NCBI GenBank assembly: GCA_947172415.1
Contig: OX359201.1
Span: 4,402,001-4,466,000, forward strand
Reading direction: 5' to 3'
DNA: 64,000 bases
Origin: Chondrosia reniformis
Taxonomy: Eukaryota; Porifera; Demospongiae; Chondrillida; Chondrillidae
The notes beneath the pieces were generated by a model. It was not told the origin of the DNA, ran no database searches, and saw only the letters and a program-made list of their open reading frames with translations. A program made the translations under genes and the position numbers. Each line of letters starts with the position of its first letter. The first letter of the stretch is position 1. This document shows positions 1 through 12,291 of the stretch, piece after piece.

Positions 1-545
1 GTTCAAAAAGTGGAAGAAAAGATATTAAGCAATTTACAATCAGGAATCAGGTGATGTGCAAGGAGAAACAGTTGATTCATGGAAAGAGAGGTTACCTGAG
101 ATGTGTTCAGGTTTATAAGAAGGAAGATATATGGAATCCGGATGGGACGGGGATTTTGGCAAGCTTAACCTGAACATGGATTTGGGTAGAAAGGAATTAA
201 TGCAAGGGAGAAAAGAAAGGTAAAGCAAATGATAACAGTGGCTTTTATTGTTACTGCAGCAGACACTAAAGAAAAACCTGTATTTATGCCACGTTGCTTT
301 CGAGGGATTGATAAACCATGTTGCCAGTAACAGTTGATTTTTAGTCAGAATAAAGCTATATTGACAAAAAAATCATTGTTTATGAAATAGTTATCGCTCA
401 GTGAAGCTGGTGTATTGGGCAATGCAGTGGATATTGTCAGTGGTGGGCTTGAGGAGGAAGAGGCTAGATCAGGAGCTTCAAGATCTCATTGACAACACCA
501 TAACTGCTCATGGAAGTGTTATTCCTACTAATAGTGCGATCTTAA
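1..545 (+). pseudogene. Decayed Tigger/pogo-type DNA transposase (left end outside window)
   Basis: Translating the plus strand across several frames gives a run of pieces in the order expected for a Tigger/pogo DDE transposase. They are GETVDSWKERLPE near 60-100, EDIWNPDGTG near 125-155 (family form: DIWNMDETG), then KQMITVAFIVTAADTKEKP followed by PRCFRGIDKP near 225-320. A C-terminal acidic piece with ELQDLI lies near 410-515. Stops and frameshifts separate them, so the element is dead. The second aspartate-containing motif has lost its usual form. The 5' part of the element is cut by the window edge and no terminal inverted repeat was found on the right. Family assignment is by recalled motif similarity; the C-terminal piece is the weakest part. 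Confidence 0.65.
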
Positions 546-1054
546 GACCTTAATTATTCCAGTGAATTACCTTGATTTAATACCTAATGCTTAGAGAATT
601 CCGATCTGCAATTTCATGGCAAAATTTTTGGCCAAGTTTCAGGGAAGTTCTAAATGGGAATGGTGATGATAATCTCCCAGTCTGCATAGACCTTGATAGC
701 AAAAGTTAAAGGAAAAATTTCAAAATTTAGGGGGGCAATGGTATGAGGGGGTGTCAAAGCAGTTTAAAAGTCTGGGGGGGGGGAGGCGAATGTCCCCCCC
801 ACCCTTTATGCAGCCCTGCTTTCTGATTACTTTTCTTCCAATAAAAATGTTTGAAGGGGGTCAGCGCTTTGCTTTAGTTAACAAATACAGTTACACATGC
901 ATGCTGACTAGTATAACGTTTTTTTCATTTATATATAAGTACTCCTTGTATGCATTATTGTATATTGGTTTGTCAAGTAAATATATCTCAGAGTGATTAT
1001 TTATAGATTACATTAGTTCTGTTACTAGACAACAGACCATTAAAGGTTGACCTC

Positions 1055-1249
1055 CTAGATAGGACAAGCTGAGTTAATGAAGAGTTTCATACCTTTAGAG
1101 GTTGCATTAACAGCCTTTTCCAACCATTTCATACACCTTTCGTGTTGTTTCGTTGGCTCTCTTTCTGAATTATACCCTTGCGAATCCCTTTGAGGAAAGG
1201 CCTTGTTCTCTGCTTCGTTAATACTACTAGGTCCTTTACTGGAGCTCAT
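1055..1249 (-). CDS. Candidate 5' exon of an unrecognised gene, divergent from integrin beta
   Basis: A 64-codon ORF opens with an ATG at 1249, 134 bp from the integrin start codon on the opposite strand. It is hydrophilic and charged (MSSSKGPSSINEAENK..., ...HERCMKWLEKAVNATSKG), without signal peptide. A good splice donor (AAAG then GTATG) sits after codon 52 at 1093/1092, so the exon could be 1093-1249 ending in phase 1, with the rest of the gene to the left. I found no convincing phase-matched second exon in 1-1090, where a dead transposon lies, so it may continue beyond the window or be an unspliced 64-aa ORF. The head-to-head position next to a real start codon is the main reason to list it. 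No family recognised. Confidence 0.35.
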   Translation of the reverse strand: MSSSKGPSSINEAENKAFPQRDSQGYNSEREPTKQHERCMKWLEKAVNATSKGMKLFINSACPI

Positions 1250-1382
1250 CTTTCGACAATTTGTAAAATGGCGGCAGCCTAATTTTGCGGTTTATCAAGG
1301 AATGTTAATGACTTCATTTAAGAATGCTTTATTCAAAGATTGTGGTCTAGGAACCATTTAGAAGAAGAAAGAAAGCGCAACT
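1250..1382. promoter_or_regulatory. Short divergent intergenic region, putative shared promoter
   Basis: Only 133 bp separate the integrin beta ATG from the ATG of the candidate minus-strand gene. If that gene is real, this stretch must hold both 5' UTRs and a bidirectional promoter. No TATA box is seen in either direction. Confidence 0.35.
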
Positions 1383-4300
1383 ATGACGAAATTATTCTGG
1401 TTAACCATGGGATTGGTCATTCTTTATGGTTAGCAAACGTCTGTTCTGTTGATTAGATGAACAATTAATAGTAAATATGTCTGTGAATGTTTTCTCCAAA
1501 CAGTATTACGTAGTTAGTAGTTACTAGTAGGTAAGTAAAGTATGTAAGCGGCCTTTATTGTGACACTTATAGCCCAATTAGCAAGGAAGGTCCCACGGTG
1601 TGTATAAGTCTGTGGAAGGTTTCAGTTGATAGATTCTACGCTGTCGTGATCGAAACTTGAGCATAGCTTGCACCCCCTTTTCAAAATTAATTTCTCAGTA
1701 TTAGCCTCTCCATCAATTATTATTAGGCGCTTTATTTAGTGTTTTAACTCTTTTACATAGCCGTTTAAACTTACCGTATGCCAAACTGACCGATGTTCGC
1801 TTTATTGTAAATATTAGTTCAGCTGTTTCTACGAGATATGTTAACCTAACCGCAAACCGTCTTAGAGGCGGACTGCACTTAGCTGATTTAGAGTAGTGTC
1901 AAGTTAAAATATTTGAGACACTTTCAACAATGGTGTTAAAGAGGTATTGTGTGGCAGAGATGGTTGATTTAACCTGACAGCCTATGACATAGTCGCATTA
2001 TTGATTCATGAGACAGCTGCTAATTGGGAATATGAGAAAATATGATGAATAGTGGTTGTGTAATGTTTTCGTGTGGCAGAAGTGCATGCATCTACATGTT
2101 GTAGAACAACCATATATGTCATGTATGTGTGTTTACCGCGTATTTGTGTTCCATGTGTATTTGTCAGAGTTACACACTTGGTACCCACACTTGGTACACT
2201 AATATGGTACAAGTCTTTAAAGTTGAGATTGAGATGAGGTTGAGATAGGATTGCATTTATCAACTATTTTCCCCACTTCAGCTCAGTCAACTGTTGGTGA
2301 TGACTTCTGTAACATGTACAAGACATGTGGTGAATGTATTTCAGCAGACGTTAGATGTAATTGGTGTTTGGACTTAGTAAGTCTTTAGTGGTGTATTCTA
2401 TTTAGTGATTTTTATTACTCCTATATCCATTCTCATCCTCTTCCTACTGAAGCCTGGACTACTTGAAAAGTGAAGTAGTTTAAGGAAATAATTTCCTTAC
2501 AGTGTAACTGTGTGATTGTCTGATTGAAGTATTTAGCACAATTAGATACACAAAAGCAGTTTATCAGTAATTCCCTTGCCATTAAGAGATTATGTAGATG
2601 TCTTCTAGAGATTCTATGCTTATTTGCTCTTTGAATGTGAAGAAAGAGCCTTGTTTGCAGTGGTACTAGTAATTAAGCCATTGTTTTGAGAGACCTTCAG
2701 GTATCTTGCAGTTAGCTCTATTTAGTGCTACTCCTACATAACTAGACACGTATGTAGGTAGTTTTAGACTAATCTGTTACATCTATAAGAATGGATCGGT
2801 TTTATGGTCATCTGGGTCCACTCTATGTAGAATGCTACAGATCACTGCTTCTCAATGAACACCACAGATTTTCAATGTTTGGAAGTCGAGGAAATCCCAG
2901 CCAATATTACCTTTGAAGAAGTAGGTATACGTATGTCTGCCTTCACCAGTGTATGCACAGATATATGTATGTACTTATTGCTTGTACTTTATCATTTGTA
3001 TAAGTTCTTTTAAATGATGAATATAACTAGTAATTAAAAAGTACTTGTGGCCTGCTGTACCCGCATGTGATTGAATTGCATTAGGCTTTACCTCCTATCT
3101 CATTATAAACTTTACAATTCTGGATCTTTAAATATCCTCAAAATTGCAAACAACAGTAGAAGTAAGGTAACTAAGCTTACTGTAGCTTCCTAAATGCCAC
3201 CCATATACCATATATGTATGTATATACATATATGAATAAAGAGCAATAATTGGAGAAAGGAAAGTAATATAGTAAATTTAGTTTGTTAACTTATTCTCTT
3301 TGTAGTTAATATACATATGTACAGTGCCAATTGCGGCATATTAAGCGGGTGGCACTGTACATAGGTAGTTGTATGTATACGTACATATGTACAGTGCCAA
3401 TTGCGGCATATTAAGCGGGTGGCACTGTACATAGGTAGTTGTATGTATATGTACATATGTACAGTGCCACTTGCGGCATATTAAGCGGGTGGCACTGTAC
3501 ATAGGTAGTTGTATGTATACGTACATATGTACAGTACAAGGATTCACAGAAGATCAAGATAAAGAAAAAGACAAAGACTCCCAGGATCACTGATGAAGGG
3601 TGGAATTCCCAGAAACGGCTGTCTGACCCAGTGGAGAAGAAGATGAAAGAAGGGAAAAGAAGGAAGAAAAGACTACTGTATCTTCATCTAAAGCTCTCTT
3701 TAGGTTTAGTTCCCCTATAGGCTCTTTTTACAGAATAGGCATATAGCATGTAGGAAAATGGTATCTTAGATTTTTCATGTGTGTTTCTTACATTTAGGAT
3801 AGACCAAGTGAACAGATTAAACCTCAACGTGTAGTGCTTCAGTTGCGAAAAGGTGTGAGAAGAGATAACAGCTGGTCTAATGTTTCATATTTACATACAA
3901 GACATACATTTGTACGTAGGTAGCTATAAGTGAAACTTGACTCTCTCTTTCCTAATTAGGAGAATCCAAAAAATTTAATTTTAGCATTTCTCCAATCAGT
4001 GGCTACCCTTTGGATATATATTTCCTGTTTGACTATTCAAACTCTCTAAGAAGTGTGATACAGAGTGTAAAGAAAGATATTCAAGTATTAGGTTTGTTAT
4101 CTTACATTTAATGCATACCATGTAATTTGTATTTGTATTGGAGTTCATCTGAAAATCACTACATGTAACCATAGTAACAGAACTACAAATACATATTGGA
4201 GTTCATCTGAAAATCACTACATGTAACCATAGTAACAGAACTACAAATACATATTGGAGTTCATCTGAAAATCACTCCATGTAACCATAGTAACAGAACT

Positions 4301-7300
4301 ACAAATACATGAATCTCCTAGTGATAAGAAAATCATGTTTTTTACCTCTATGTGGGTACTTTATTTACTATATTCCTATAATGGTGTAGTTGAAACATTG
4401 AAGAATATATCAAATGATGCCCAAGTAGGACTGGGTGCTTACATTGACAAGCCAATGAAGCCCTTCATTACCACTCATCCTGACAAGTAAGCTAAGTACT
4501 TCCCAATGTATAACTGTATTGTCTTTTTTATGAACTTAACTGTACCAAGTCCAAGTTAAACTGCATGCTTCTTGTTATTCTTTCAGTGAAGAGAGTCCTT
4601 GTTCACCCAAGACGGAAGGCTGTGGGTCTACTTTCGCCTTTAGAAACCTTTTGAACCTTACTGATAAAATCGAAGAGTTGGCTGTTAGTGGAAACTGATA
4701 TTTAGTGCATGACATTCCAACTGTACTTATGTGTGTGTAAAATGATTGATGGTTTCTGAACACTTTGAAGCTTTATCTTTCCTGCACTATACTCCGGTAT
4801 ACATATTATGGTGCTGTCACTGCAATTGCCTATTTTATTCTAGTTGGCTTTCAACAGAACCCATTTCTCTGTTAACCTGGATCCCTCAGAGGGCTTGCTA
4901 GATGGACTCATGCAGGCTGCAGTCTGCAAAGAGGTTGTGATGGCATACAGACTCATTATGTGGTACCTTGTTATATAGACTGCCATTCATTTTATGTAAA
5001 TACTTATGGAAGATATTTCTCTGGCCCACTGTAGCTGATAAATAAAGAAAACACTATTGCATCCTCATCAAAAGCTCTCACTATATAGGTTTAACTCCCT
5101 ATAGGCATTTTACATAGAATGGATGTTGTACATAGTAAAATGGTATACAAGTTTCTAATGAGTATTTGTGAGCTCTTTTGTGCTTGTGCTGTAGGTCATT
5201 GGATGGAGAGAGACTGCACAGCACCTGATCTTTGCAGTCACAGATCAAGACTACAAGATAGCTGGACATGGAAAGGTGCAGTGACATTAGAATGGACTAC
5301 AGTGGAACCCTAAATTGCAGACACCTTACCGACACTTTAAAATGTCCCAATAATTCAGTTCAGCCTATGATGCCAACATAATTTGCCCATGAAATGCAGA
5401 CATAACCTGGTGCACCAGAGTATGCAACACTGTATAAAACTCAACTGATAATCCATACATATACTGTACAGTATAATCACCTACTGAAAGTGAAATAGTA
5501 CAAGCTAGTCAATATCCTGTAGTTTAATTGAGTCAAATGTTTATACTTAAAGGCCTCCATTTTTCCCTGTAGGTTGCTGGTATAGTAAAAAGAAATGATG
5601 GACAGTGTCACCTGGTAGATAATGACTATACCACGGCTAATGAATATGTACGTATGTATTATTTGCATTGAATGCTGTATATACCATGTAAGCTACATTT
5701 TACATTCCTATACATATATACATAGCTGTATACATTTATAACTGGGACTTTTTTGGTAACACTAGGCAACCAAATAATGCAATGAATGAACTGTGTCTAT
5801 GTACTGTACCTACGTATGTATGTATATTTGTTCACATATTACCTTGTAGGATTATCCGTCTTTGAACCATCTGGCTAAGGTTTTCCAAGAAGTGCAAATT
5901 GTTCCACTTATTTTCTTAACGAATCGAGACATTAACTCCGATACAAGATTACTGTATCAGGTATGTGAATATATATATAGACATGTACATTTCCATGAGC
6001 ACTAATAACTAAACCTATATATTTACTTGTGTGTTTTAACATGTAGTATAAACTTAATAACATACTCTATCATACTATGTACATACATGTACATACCTAC
6101 CTATATACATATGTAAATAATACTTTACAAGTAATTTAAGGGAAAAAAACACATTCTACGTATTTTTACTGATTCTGAAGCTTAAAAACCTAAAAATTAT
6201 AACGAAAAATGAAACAAACTGCTGTTTGCAAATATGTATAAAGTGTTTTACATATTGTTTTTGAACCTATATTTTTGTATATATATACATCTATGATGCA
6301 ATATAACAACAGGAAAGGAATGCAGCCTCTAACTATAAAAATCAGAAAGAAGACCTGTTGCCTGTTTAATGATTATGTATTACTGTTAATAGTACGAAAA
6401 TGTTTGTATTCTTGCAGAAAGCTATAGATGGAATTGAGGGAGCTTTGTTCGCTGACAGTGATAATTTAATTATGACTGTACAGAGAGCTTATGAGGTTAG
6501 TAGGAGATTGACATGCGTGGAAATGGCTTTTGATTGTTTTCTCCTATCTCTCCTTTTACATTCAAGCAATTAACAGCTAGAATCAGTCCTACAACGCAGA
6601 GCCCTGCCAATATTAATGTCACACTGGACTTAGTGAGCTGTCCTAGGTATGCAGCAAATATTACATAAGCATTGAATCAGATATACATATGCCTTCACTC
6701 ACTCATCAAAATATGTACCATATTTGTCTGAATAGAGGCCCGGGGCCTGTTCCAGTAGTTTTTGACCCAGTCTCAACTTGAGCCTAACGTCTATAAAATA
6801 ATGCAATAAGGACATAACAATCAGCATATTACTAAGACATTAAATAGTTTCCACAAATATTTATGGCATTCGGAGTACCCAGTGTATCTTGTGCCAACTT
6901 TTTGTATAATACGTACATATGCTGCTAAGCTTATAAACGGATCTTCAAGTTTGACTGGATACTTATTCAAGCTCTATAGGCTTCCCCTAAATCTTAATTC
7001 ATGAGTCATAGGTAGTGTTTTATGTAGTCTATTTGTGTGTTAATTACCTCTGAGTCAACATTGAAAGTAGTCATACATATGTATGTCCAAAAACGTTTGG
7101 AGTATTCATGTACAACTGCTCCATTGTTAGGTCAACTAATGATAATATTTCATGTAAAAGAAATATTTTACTTATCTTAAGGATCTATCCCCATTATACC
7201 TTTTAATTTATGCAAATCTTTTGATTCATTTAGTGACTTTGGTTCAGAACCAGTTTGTTCCAACATTGGGTTCAATCAAACGGTTTGTATGGGCTATATA

Positions 7301-10300
7301 CTACAAAACATACGTACATGAGGTACAGATTAAAACTTGTTTTGCTTTATAGGCTGTGTTTGAAGCAACTGTTACACCTACTGATTGTGAAAATGGAGAG
7401 TAAGTTATCACATTTGTTAAAATGTATTTATGCAAACTGCATTAGGATATGCCTTTAAACTATTCTACATTTAGTATTTAGTTAGTGATAACCTCAAAAG
7501 GACCAGACTAAGCATTCAGACATATAGCAATATTGCAAGCCTTTGTAATACAGCTAATTTACTAGCCCTTTCTCTCAATAGAGTGATTTGTACTTAATCC
7601 GCCTGCATACATGTATCTTGACAAGACAATTGACATAATACTGTTTTTTGGACTTACATAAATTCACAAACAAATGTTGTTATGCTTATATACATATGGT
7701 GATAATCAAATGACAAATAATTATTTACAAACATCATTTGAGGGAATAGCATAAAAGAAGCAGTTGTTACTGCAGCTAGGAATTGAACCTACAGCAGCAG
7801 TTATGGCCACCATGCAATGCTCTGTCACTGATCGACGTATGTATAATTGCCACAGCAATATTCTCCACTCATGCCTCCCTCTTAAACTAACTTCCATTTA
7901 ATTAGCCTCCATTATGTACACCAATCAGTGACATTCAGTAATAGGCCATTAGGACCCAACCAGCCCATTTCCTATAGGAAAGGCCAATTAATCCCCACCT
8001 CAGTAACTCTTTCTTTTGCTAGCAATCAGATTTAAAAATGAACTAAGGTCTTTAATTCTTACAGCTATCTTAGCTACGTATTTACCCACTCATGATTTAT
8101 TTCTCTGAAGCTAGCAGCTACTTACAGTACATATTTAACTTTTACAGTATAGTATGATGTACGTAATGCATGCAGTGCTGGAATTACTGTATGCAGTTTG
8201 ACCTACTTTTCTGTTGACCTGTAGAATAACTATTGGGGCAGTCTTTTTTGGAAGTATTAAGGTTATTGTTGAAGTAATTTGTGATTGCCAGTGTGAAAAG
8301 GAAGAGAATAGAAATGTAAGTTGTAGACCATTTTTGGCCTGCTCAATCAACTGAACAGTCATTAATAAAATAAGGATTCTTTCTAGCAGTGTTTAACTTT
8401 GTCTTTTTGATGATACATCTTTCATCTTTGAGCAACTAAAAGCACAGTTTTGGTTTTAATATTTTGATCAAATGAGGTCTTCATCACCAACTGCATTGGT
8501 TAATATTATTCATTAATGTTACAACTACCACTACTGTTATATCCTCCTTATCCATGTAGACTGAGCCTTCAGACTTCTGTAACAGTAATGGAACAATAGT
8601 CTGTGGAATGTGCGACTGTTTTGAGGGCAGGTGAGACCACGCCCCTTATCTAATTATGCACCTTGGTGTAATTACACAAATTGACAAGCAATGCATGATT
8701 TAATCTTATAAGAAGGGCCACCTGTAGAAATGATTAGGGCAATTCATACAATTAAGGCTGTGACTTTGGATTTAATGAGCTGTGTCTATTTATTTACATG
8801 TTTTGACTACCTCCAATTCTTTTCATTTTCATGCAATGAATAAATCATTTCACATGCATATGTACATCATGCTCTACTGTATATAGGTGTGGAGATGAAT
8901 GTGAATTTGAGGTGATACCTGGACAAAATGAAGAAACGTGTCCGTAAGTTACTCATTTGGGCGAACTAATATTATACAGTTGTTCTATATGCATACATTC
9001 CACCTAAATGTTTTAGGATGGGAGAAAATGGTCTCTTGTGTTCTGGTTTTGGAGATTGTAACTGTGCCGGGAAATGCATGTGCTTCGATGTAGGTGCTGT
9101 GTATATCTCATAAGTATATACATGATTGCTATATACGTAATGTAGCCTCCTTTTAACACACTTACGCACTTTATGTTTTTCTGTGTGTGTGTATTGTCCA
9201 TGTAGGGCTACTACAAGGATGATTGTAGTTGCACTGATTCACTTTGTGATTCCAATCCCAAGACTACAGAACTATGTAGTGGTATGTGGGCAATACAAGT
9301 ACAAATATATGTAGCTGATATATATTACCTATGTCATTTTGAAGGCTTTCCTTGCAAGTGTGGTGTGTGCCAGTGTGGACCAGGTTTTAATGGTTCGGAC
9401 TGTCGCTGCTCTAGGTCAAAGTGCATGCCAAAAAGGGATGTGATTGGTGGTGGTGATAATATGATTGTGAGTTAATCATTGAGTTGGCATTACACACACT
9501 ACATATGCCTTCAGTTTTCATTGTGCCTGCTGAAACAGGGAATATTAGGGAATATTAGGATTGTGATGTACACAGTAGACTTGAGTTTGTAGTGTTAAAT
9601 ACAGGATCAAATATCAGGTTTCAGAAGGCATGAAACCTATTAGAAACTCTATGAACTGCCAGGTTTCAAAAGGTATGAAAGTAAAACTTGGAAAGGGGGC
9701 TGTTAAAACTTGAAACCCGTGAAATTAATCTGTTAGCACATTCTTGAAACCTGGCTGTTCAAGAAGTTTCAAATAGATTTCACACCATATGAAACCTGTA
9801 ATTTGATCCTATGAAACTTTCATTTGTTTCCTAAGAAAAATCATTTTCCTAAATGCTCTGCCAGGCCCTACTCTTTAATAAGCCTATAGGGACTTTAACC
9901 TGGAGAAAGGTTTGGATGAAGATACAGGGGTCTTTTTTGTTCTTTTTTCTTCTGCTCCATTGGGCTGTGATTGTTATATGAAGGTGAAGGTGATGATTAA
10001 TGTATGATTTCCCTGTGTTTACAGTGTAGTGGACAAGGAACATGTAAGTGTGACAAGTGTGAATGTAATGAAGGATTTTACGGGCCGGCATGTGAGAATT
10101 GTGAAGCAGGGGTAAGTTAGAAGGATTCTGCATAACTTTGGCATCCAGATATGGTCAGGTCATACTAATGTGTTCTAACTATTGCAGTTCTGTACAATTG
10201 CCTGTCCTGAAGTCCAAGCCTGCGCCACCTGTCACCTAACTTTTCAAGGTGATTCAGTAGCAGCAGTAGGTAATCCCGAAGACTGTAATGAATTCTGTCC

Positions 10301-11489
10301 TTATCCAACTACTGTTGAAATTCGAAATGTACCTCAAGGAACCACAAACTATGGACTAAGTATGGGAGGAAGTGAGTTTTAGTTATATATACTACATTTA
10401 ATACGAAACATTTTGTCTCTATGATTACTTTATCTGTTACTCTTGTCTTTTTTGAAGTCACCCTTCAACCATCAGCTCAATGCCAGCTAAATAAACAAGG
10501 TGATACTTGTAGTGGTATCCAATACTTTGTTTTCTTTTCTAACGACAATGGTAACAGAAGTATTACCATCCATGCATCCAGCAATCCTAGCAGTAAGTTT
10601 GGCAATTGTACATCATTTCAGTGATGATATTTAATGCTTTAAAAGTGATTTTAAAATTTTCAGCTCTCAATCTTTCATCCTAAACACTTTTGTTAAGTAT
10701 GTACATAAATAAGCTGATATCAGTGTTATATTACATATTTCTCTATTTTTCATTGTAATAGCCTGCCCAGTAACTGTGGAGGCCTGGATCATAATTGTTC
10801 CAATTTTAGTTGGATTGCTTATTCTGGGAATCATAATATTGGCCGTCATCAAAATGATTCTAGTATTGCTTGTAAGTGCAGGAGTGCTGAACAGACAATT
10901 TTGTGTAATATATGTACCTGTTCTTTATTCCTACTAACTGTAGGATTATTTAGAGTATAAGAAGTTTGAAAATGATGTCAAGGACAACTCAGCAGGAAAT
11001 GTAAGGAGCAATACTGTTTTTAGCTTATGCATATACTGTAGCCATCTATGCTATATCTCCTTTGTGCACTTATTATATTATATGATTGCTGCATTACTAG
11101 TAATGCTACTAAGTACACTAAATTTGACAATAGATACAGGCTGTTATTTGTCTTTATCTGGACTACCCTTTCCTTTTCCTGAGTTATGGAGTCCACTGTA
11201 TACTTATTCCTTGGCTTAATTATAGCTGTAACTTACATGTTTTACTTTCCTATTGAAATGTAGCAAGTTCAATCTAACAGCATTACTATACTAATGTCCT
11301 AACAATAGACTTACATTCTTGAATGATAATAGACAAATAATATTATTATATATAAACTTGAAGGCAATGTGTTGTTCATTGCAGATCTTTGTCCTATATA
11401 ATTCTTTGCAGATGATCAATCCATTGTATACTGCTCCCCAACATGAAATTGAGAACCCTCTTTATGCTGGAGCTCACACTGACACCTGA
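1383..11489 (+). CDS. Integrin beta subunit, complete, 27 exons, 787 aa
   Basis: Type I membrane adhesion receptor subunit that pairs with an integrin alpha chain. Exons: 1383-1428, 2282-2376, 2831-2920, 3798-3852, 3960-4091, 4390-4486, 4587-4683, 4844-4933, 5195-5275, 5573-5647, 5850-5960, 6418-6495, 6567-6646, 7234-7282, 7353-7399, 8225-8315, 8560-8630, 8887-8943, 9017-9089, 9206-9281, 9345-9466, 10025-10111, 10188-10371, 10458-10592, 10762-10871, 10944-11000, 11412-11489. All phases match; total 2364 nt. Order: signal peptide (residues 1-16), PSI domain (CxxCIS...CNWC), hybrid and betaI domains, cysteine-rich I-EGF stalk (NGTIVCGMCDC, NGLLCSGFGDCNC), beta-tail domain, one membrane helix (about 715-737), 50-residue tail. 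The MIDAS motif DYSNS (120-124) is intact, and NLDPSE carries the neighbouring metal-site residues. The two ADMIDAS aspartates that normally follow the MIDAS are S127 and V128 here. The tail has YKKFE and two NPLY motifs (765-768, 777-780) for talin/kindlin-type PTB binding. Length is close to human beta1 (798 aa, from memory). The donor of exon 1 (GTTAGC) is unusual but fixed by phase. Confidence 0.95.
3307..3538. repeat. Tandem array of a 70-bp hairpin unit in integrin intron 3
   Basis: Three full units and a truncated fourth, period 70 bp. Each unit holds an inverted repeat with arms GTACAGTGCCA and TGGCACTGTAC around a core reading AATTGCGGCATATTAAGCGGG or a one-base variant, flanked by TACATATG/TACGTA-rich spacer. 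The fourth unit is cut off at about 3536, where an interspersed repeat begins. Confidence 0.85.
3536..3790 (+). repeat. Interspersed repeat family R1, copy in integrin intron 3
   Basis: Starts CAAGGATTCACAGAAGATC and ends near TTAGATTTTTCATG. A second near-identical copy lies at 13799-14040. Shorter or inverted relatives are at 5040-5165, 9870-9965 (minus), 31495-31590, 43243-43440 (minus), 44140-44290, 45290-45370 (minus) and 62170-62240 (minus). The unit holds CTGATGA (3590-3596) followed by a GGG/CCC hairpin and GAAAC (3612-3616), resembling a hammerhead ribozyme core. It inserted into the 70-bp hairpin array, so it is younger than the array. No coding potential seen. Confidence 0.8.
4136..4310. 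repeat. 58-bp tandem repeat, three copies, integrin intron 5
   Basis: The unit starting TATTGGAGTTCATCTGAAAA and ending ACTACAAATACA is repeated three times with almost no divergence. Non-coding, intronic. Confidence 0.85.
7699..7890 (-). repeat. tRNA-derived SINE, diverged copy, integrin intron 15
   Basis: On the minus strand the copy has a tRNA-like head with a B-box-like GGTTCAATTCC (complement of 7779-7789). A degenerate A-box lies near 7826-7836, and the 3' tail includes TTTGATTATCAC. Better-preserved copies are at 34016-34142, 49545-49735 and 62403-62560. Too degenerate to be a tRNA gene. Confidence 0.6.
9602..9812. mobile_element. Short TIR element (MITE-like), integrin intron 21
   Basis: The ends are inverted copies of each other: AGGATCAAAT then CAGGTTTCA on the left, TGAAACCTG then ATTTGATCCT on the right. 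Inside are several scattered AGGTTTCA/TGAAACC motifs. A related but eroded sequence is in an NOS intron near 61390-61530. No coding capacity. A target-site duplication is not clear. Confidence 0.6.
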
Positions 11490-11649
11490 GTCACTAGACT
11501 AGCTGAATTGATGCTTACCTTTGTAACTGATTTTACACCATTTCATTGTGTTGTAATGCATGTACGTAGTATTAGATTGTAAATAACACACTTATGCCTA
11601 AACACCCTATTACATTAAAATTATATCACTCTGAATGTGTCTATGCAAG
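11490..11649 (+). terminator. Integrin beta 3' UTR with ATTAAA poly(A) signal
   Basis: ATTAAA at 11614-11619, about 125 nt after the stop codon, is the best poly(A) signal for the integrin transcript; no AATAAA occurs closer. A MITE starts at 11650, so the 3' UTR probably ends before it. Confidence 0.5.
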
Positions 11650-11871
11650 CAGGGTTCTATCTAGGATGCAAATTTGGGGGGGGGGAGCGCAAGAGCTAGG
11701 GGGGTCTGGGAGCATGCCCTCCAGGAAAATTTAGGATTTTATGCCCTCTGAAATTGATTCTGACATGAGAACTTTCATAATGCCTTTTTTAAATTGCAAT
11801 TGGGTAAATTTGGGGGTGGGGGGGAGCTGGAATGTTTGGGGGAGAAGTTTCCCCCAGTAGATTGAACCCTG
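11650..11871. mobile_element. MITE with 5-bp target-site duplication
   Basis: Starts CAGGGTTCTATCTA and ends TAGATTGAACCCTG, imperfect inverted repeats, and is flanked on both sides by GCAAG (11645-11649 and 11872-11876). Internal G-tracts of 7-10 bases occur near both ends (11670-11710, 11810-11845). A similar G-rich block lies at 725-800. No ORF. 5-bp duplications occur in several DNA transposon superfamilies, so I do not assign one. Confidence 0.75.
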
Positions 11872-12291
11872 GCAAGTATATGTTCTACACATGCACCTTC
11901 CACCATAATGTACAAGCAGCTGTTTGACTTTGAAATCTGTGCCTTGACTTCACTCTGATTACCCCATGATAAGTATTAGGTGCTGCTGATCACACAGGGA
12001 GGGAAAAGAGATATAGGTATATGCAGTTGCCCAGTTCATCTCTTTCCTTCAATGGACTGAGTTTAATAGCTGAAGTAGAAGGCATTTACTTGCAACAGCT
12101 ACTGTTGTATGTATCAGTTAAAGTGCTGTACGTGTTACCTGTAGTTAAGTTCTTTTAAGTCTCTTTTGTGTTGACTTTGGACGGTCCTACACCTTGTTTC
12201 ATGGCTCCAGACTGGATCCTTCTAATTCTGAAGATTGGACAAATGTATGAAATGTATTCCAGTACAACTAGTTGCTCTAATATCTCTAAGT

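Noticed and set aside
400..545. Resemblance of ELQDLIDNTITAHGSVIP to the histone H2A.Z C-terminal region
   Set aside because: The sequence directly upstream reads as Tigger transposase pieces in the right order, and an acidic tail with ELxxLI also fits that family; no other histone part is present.
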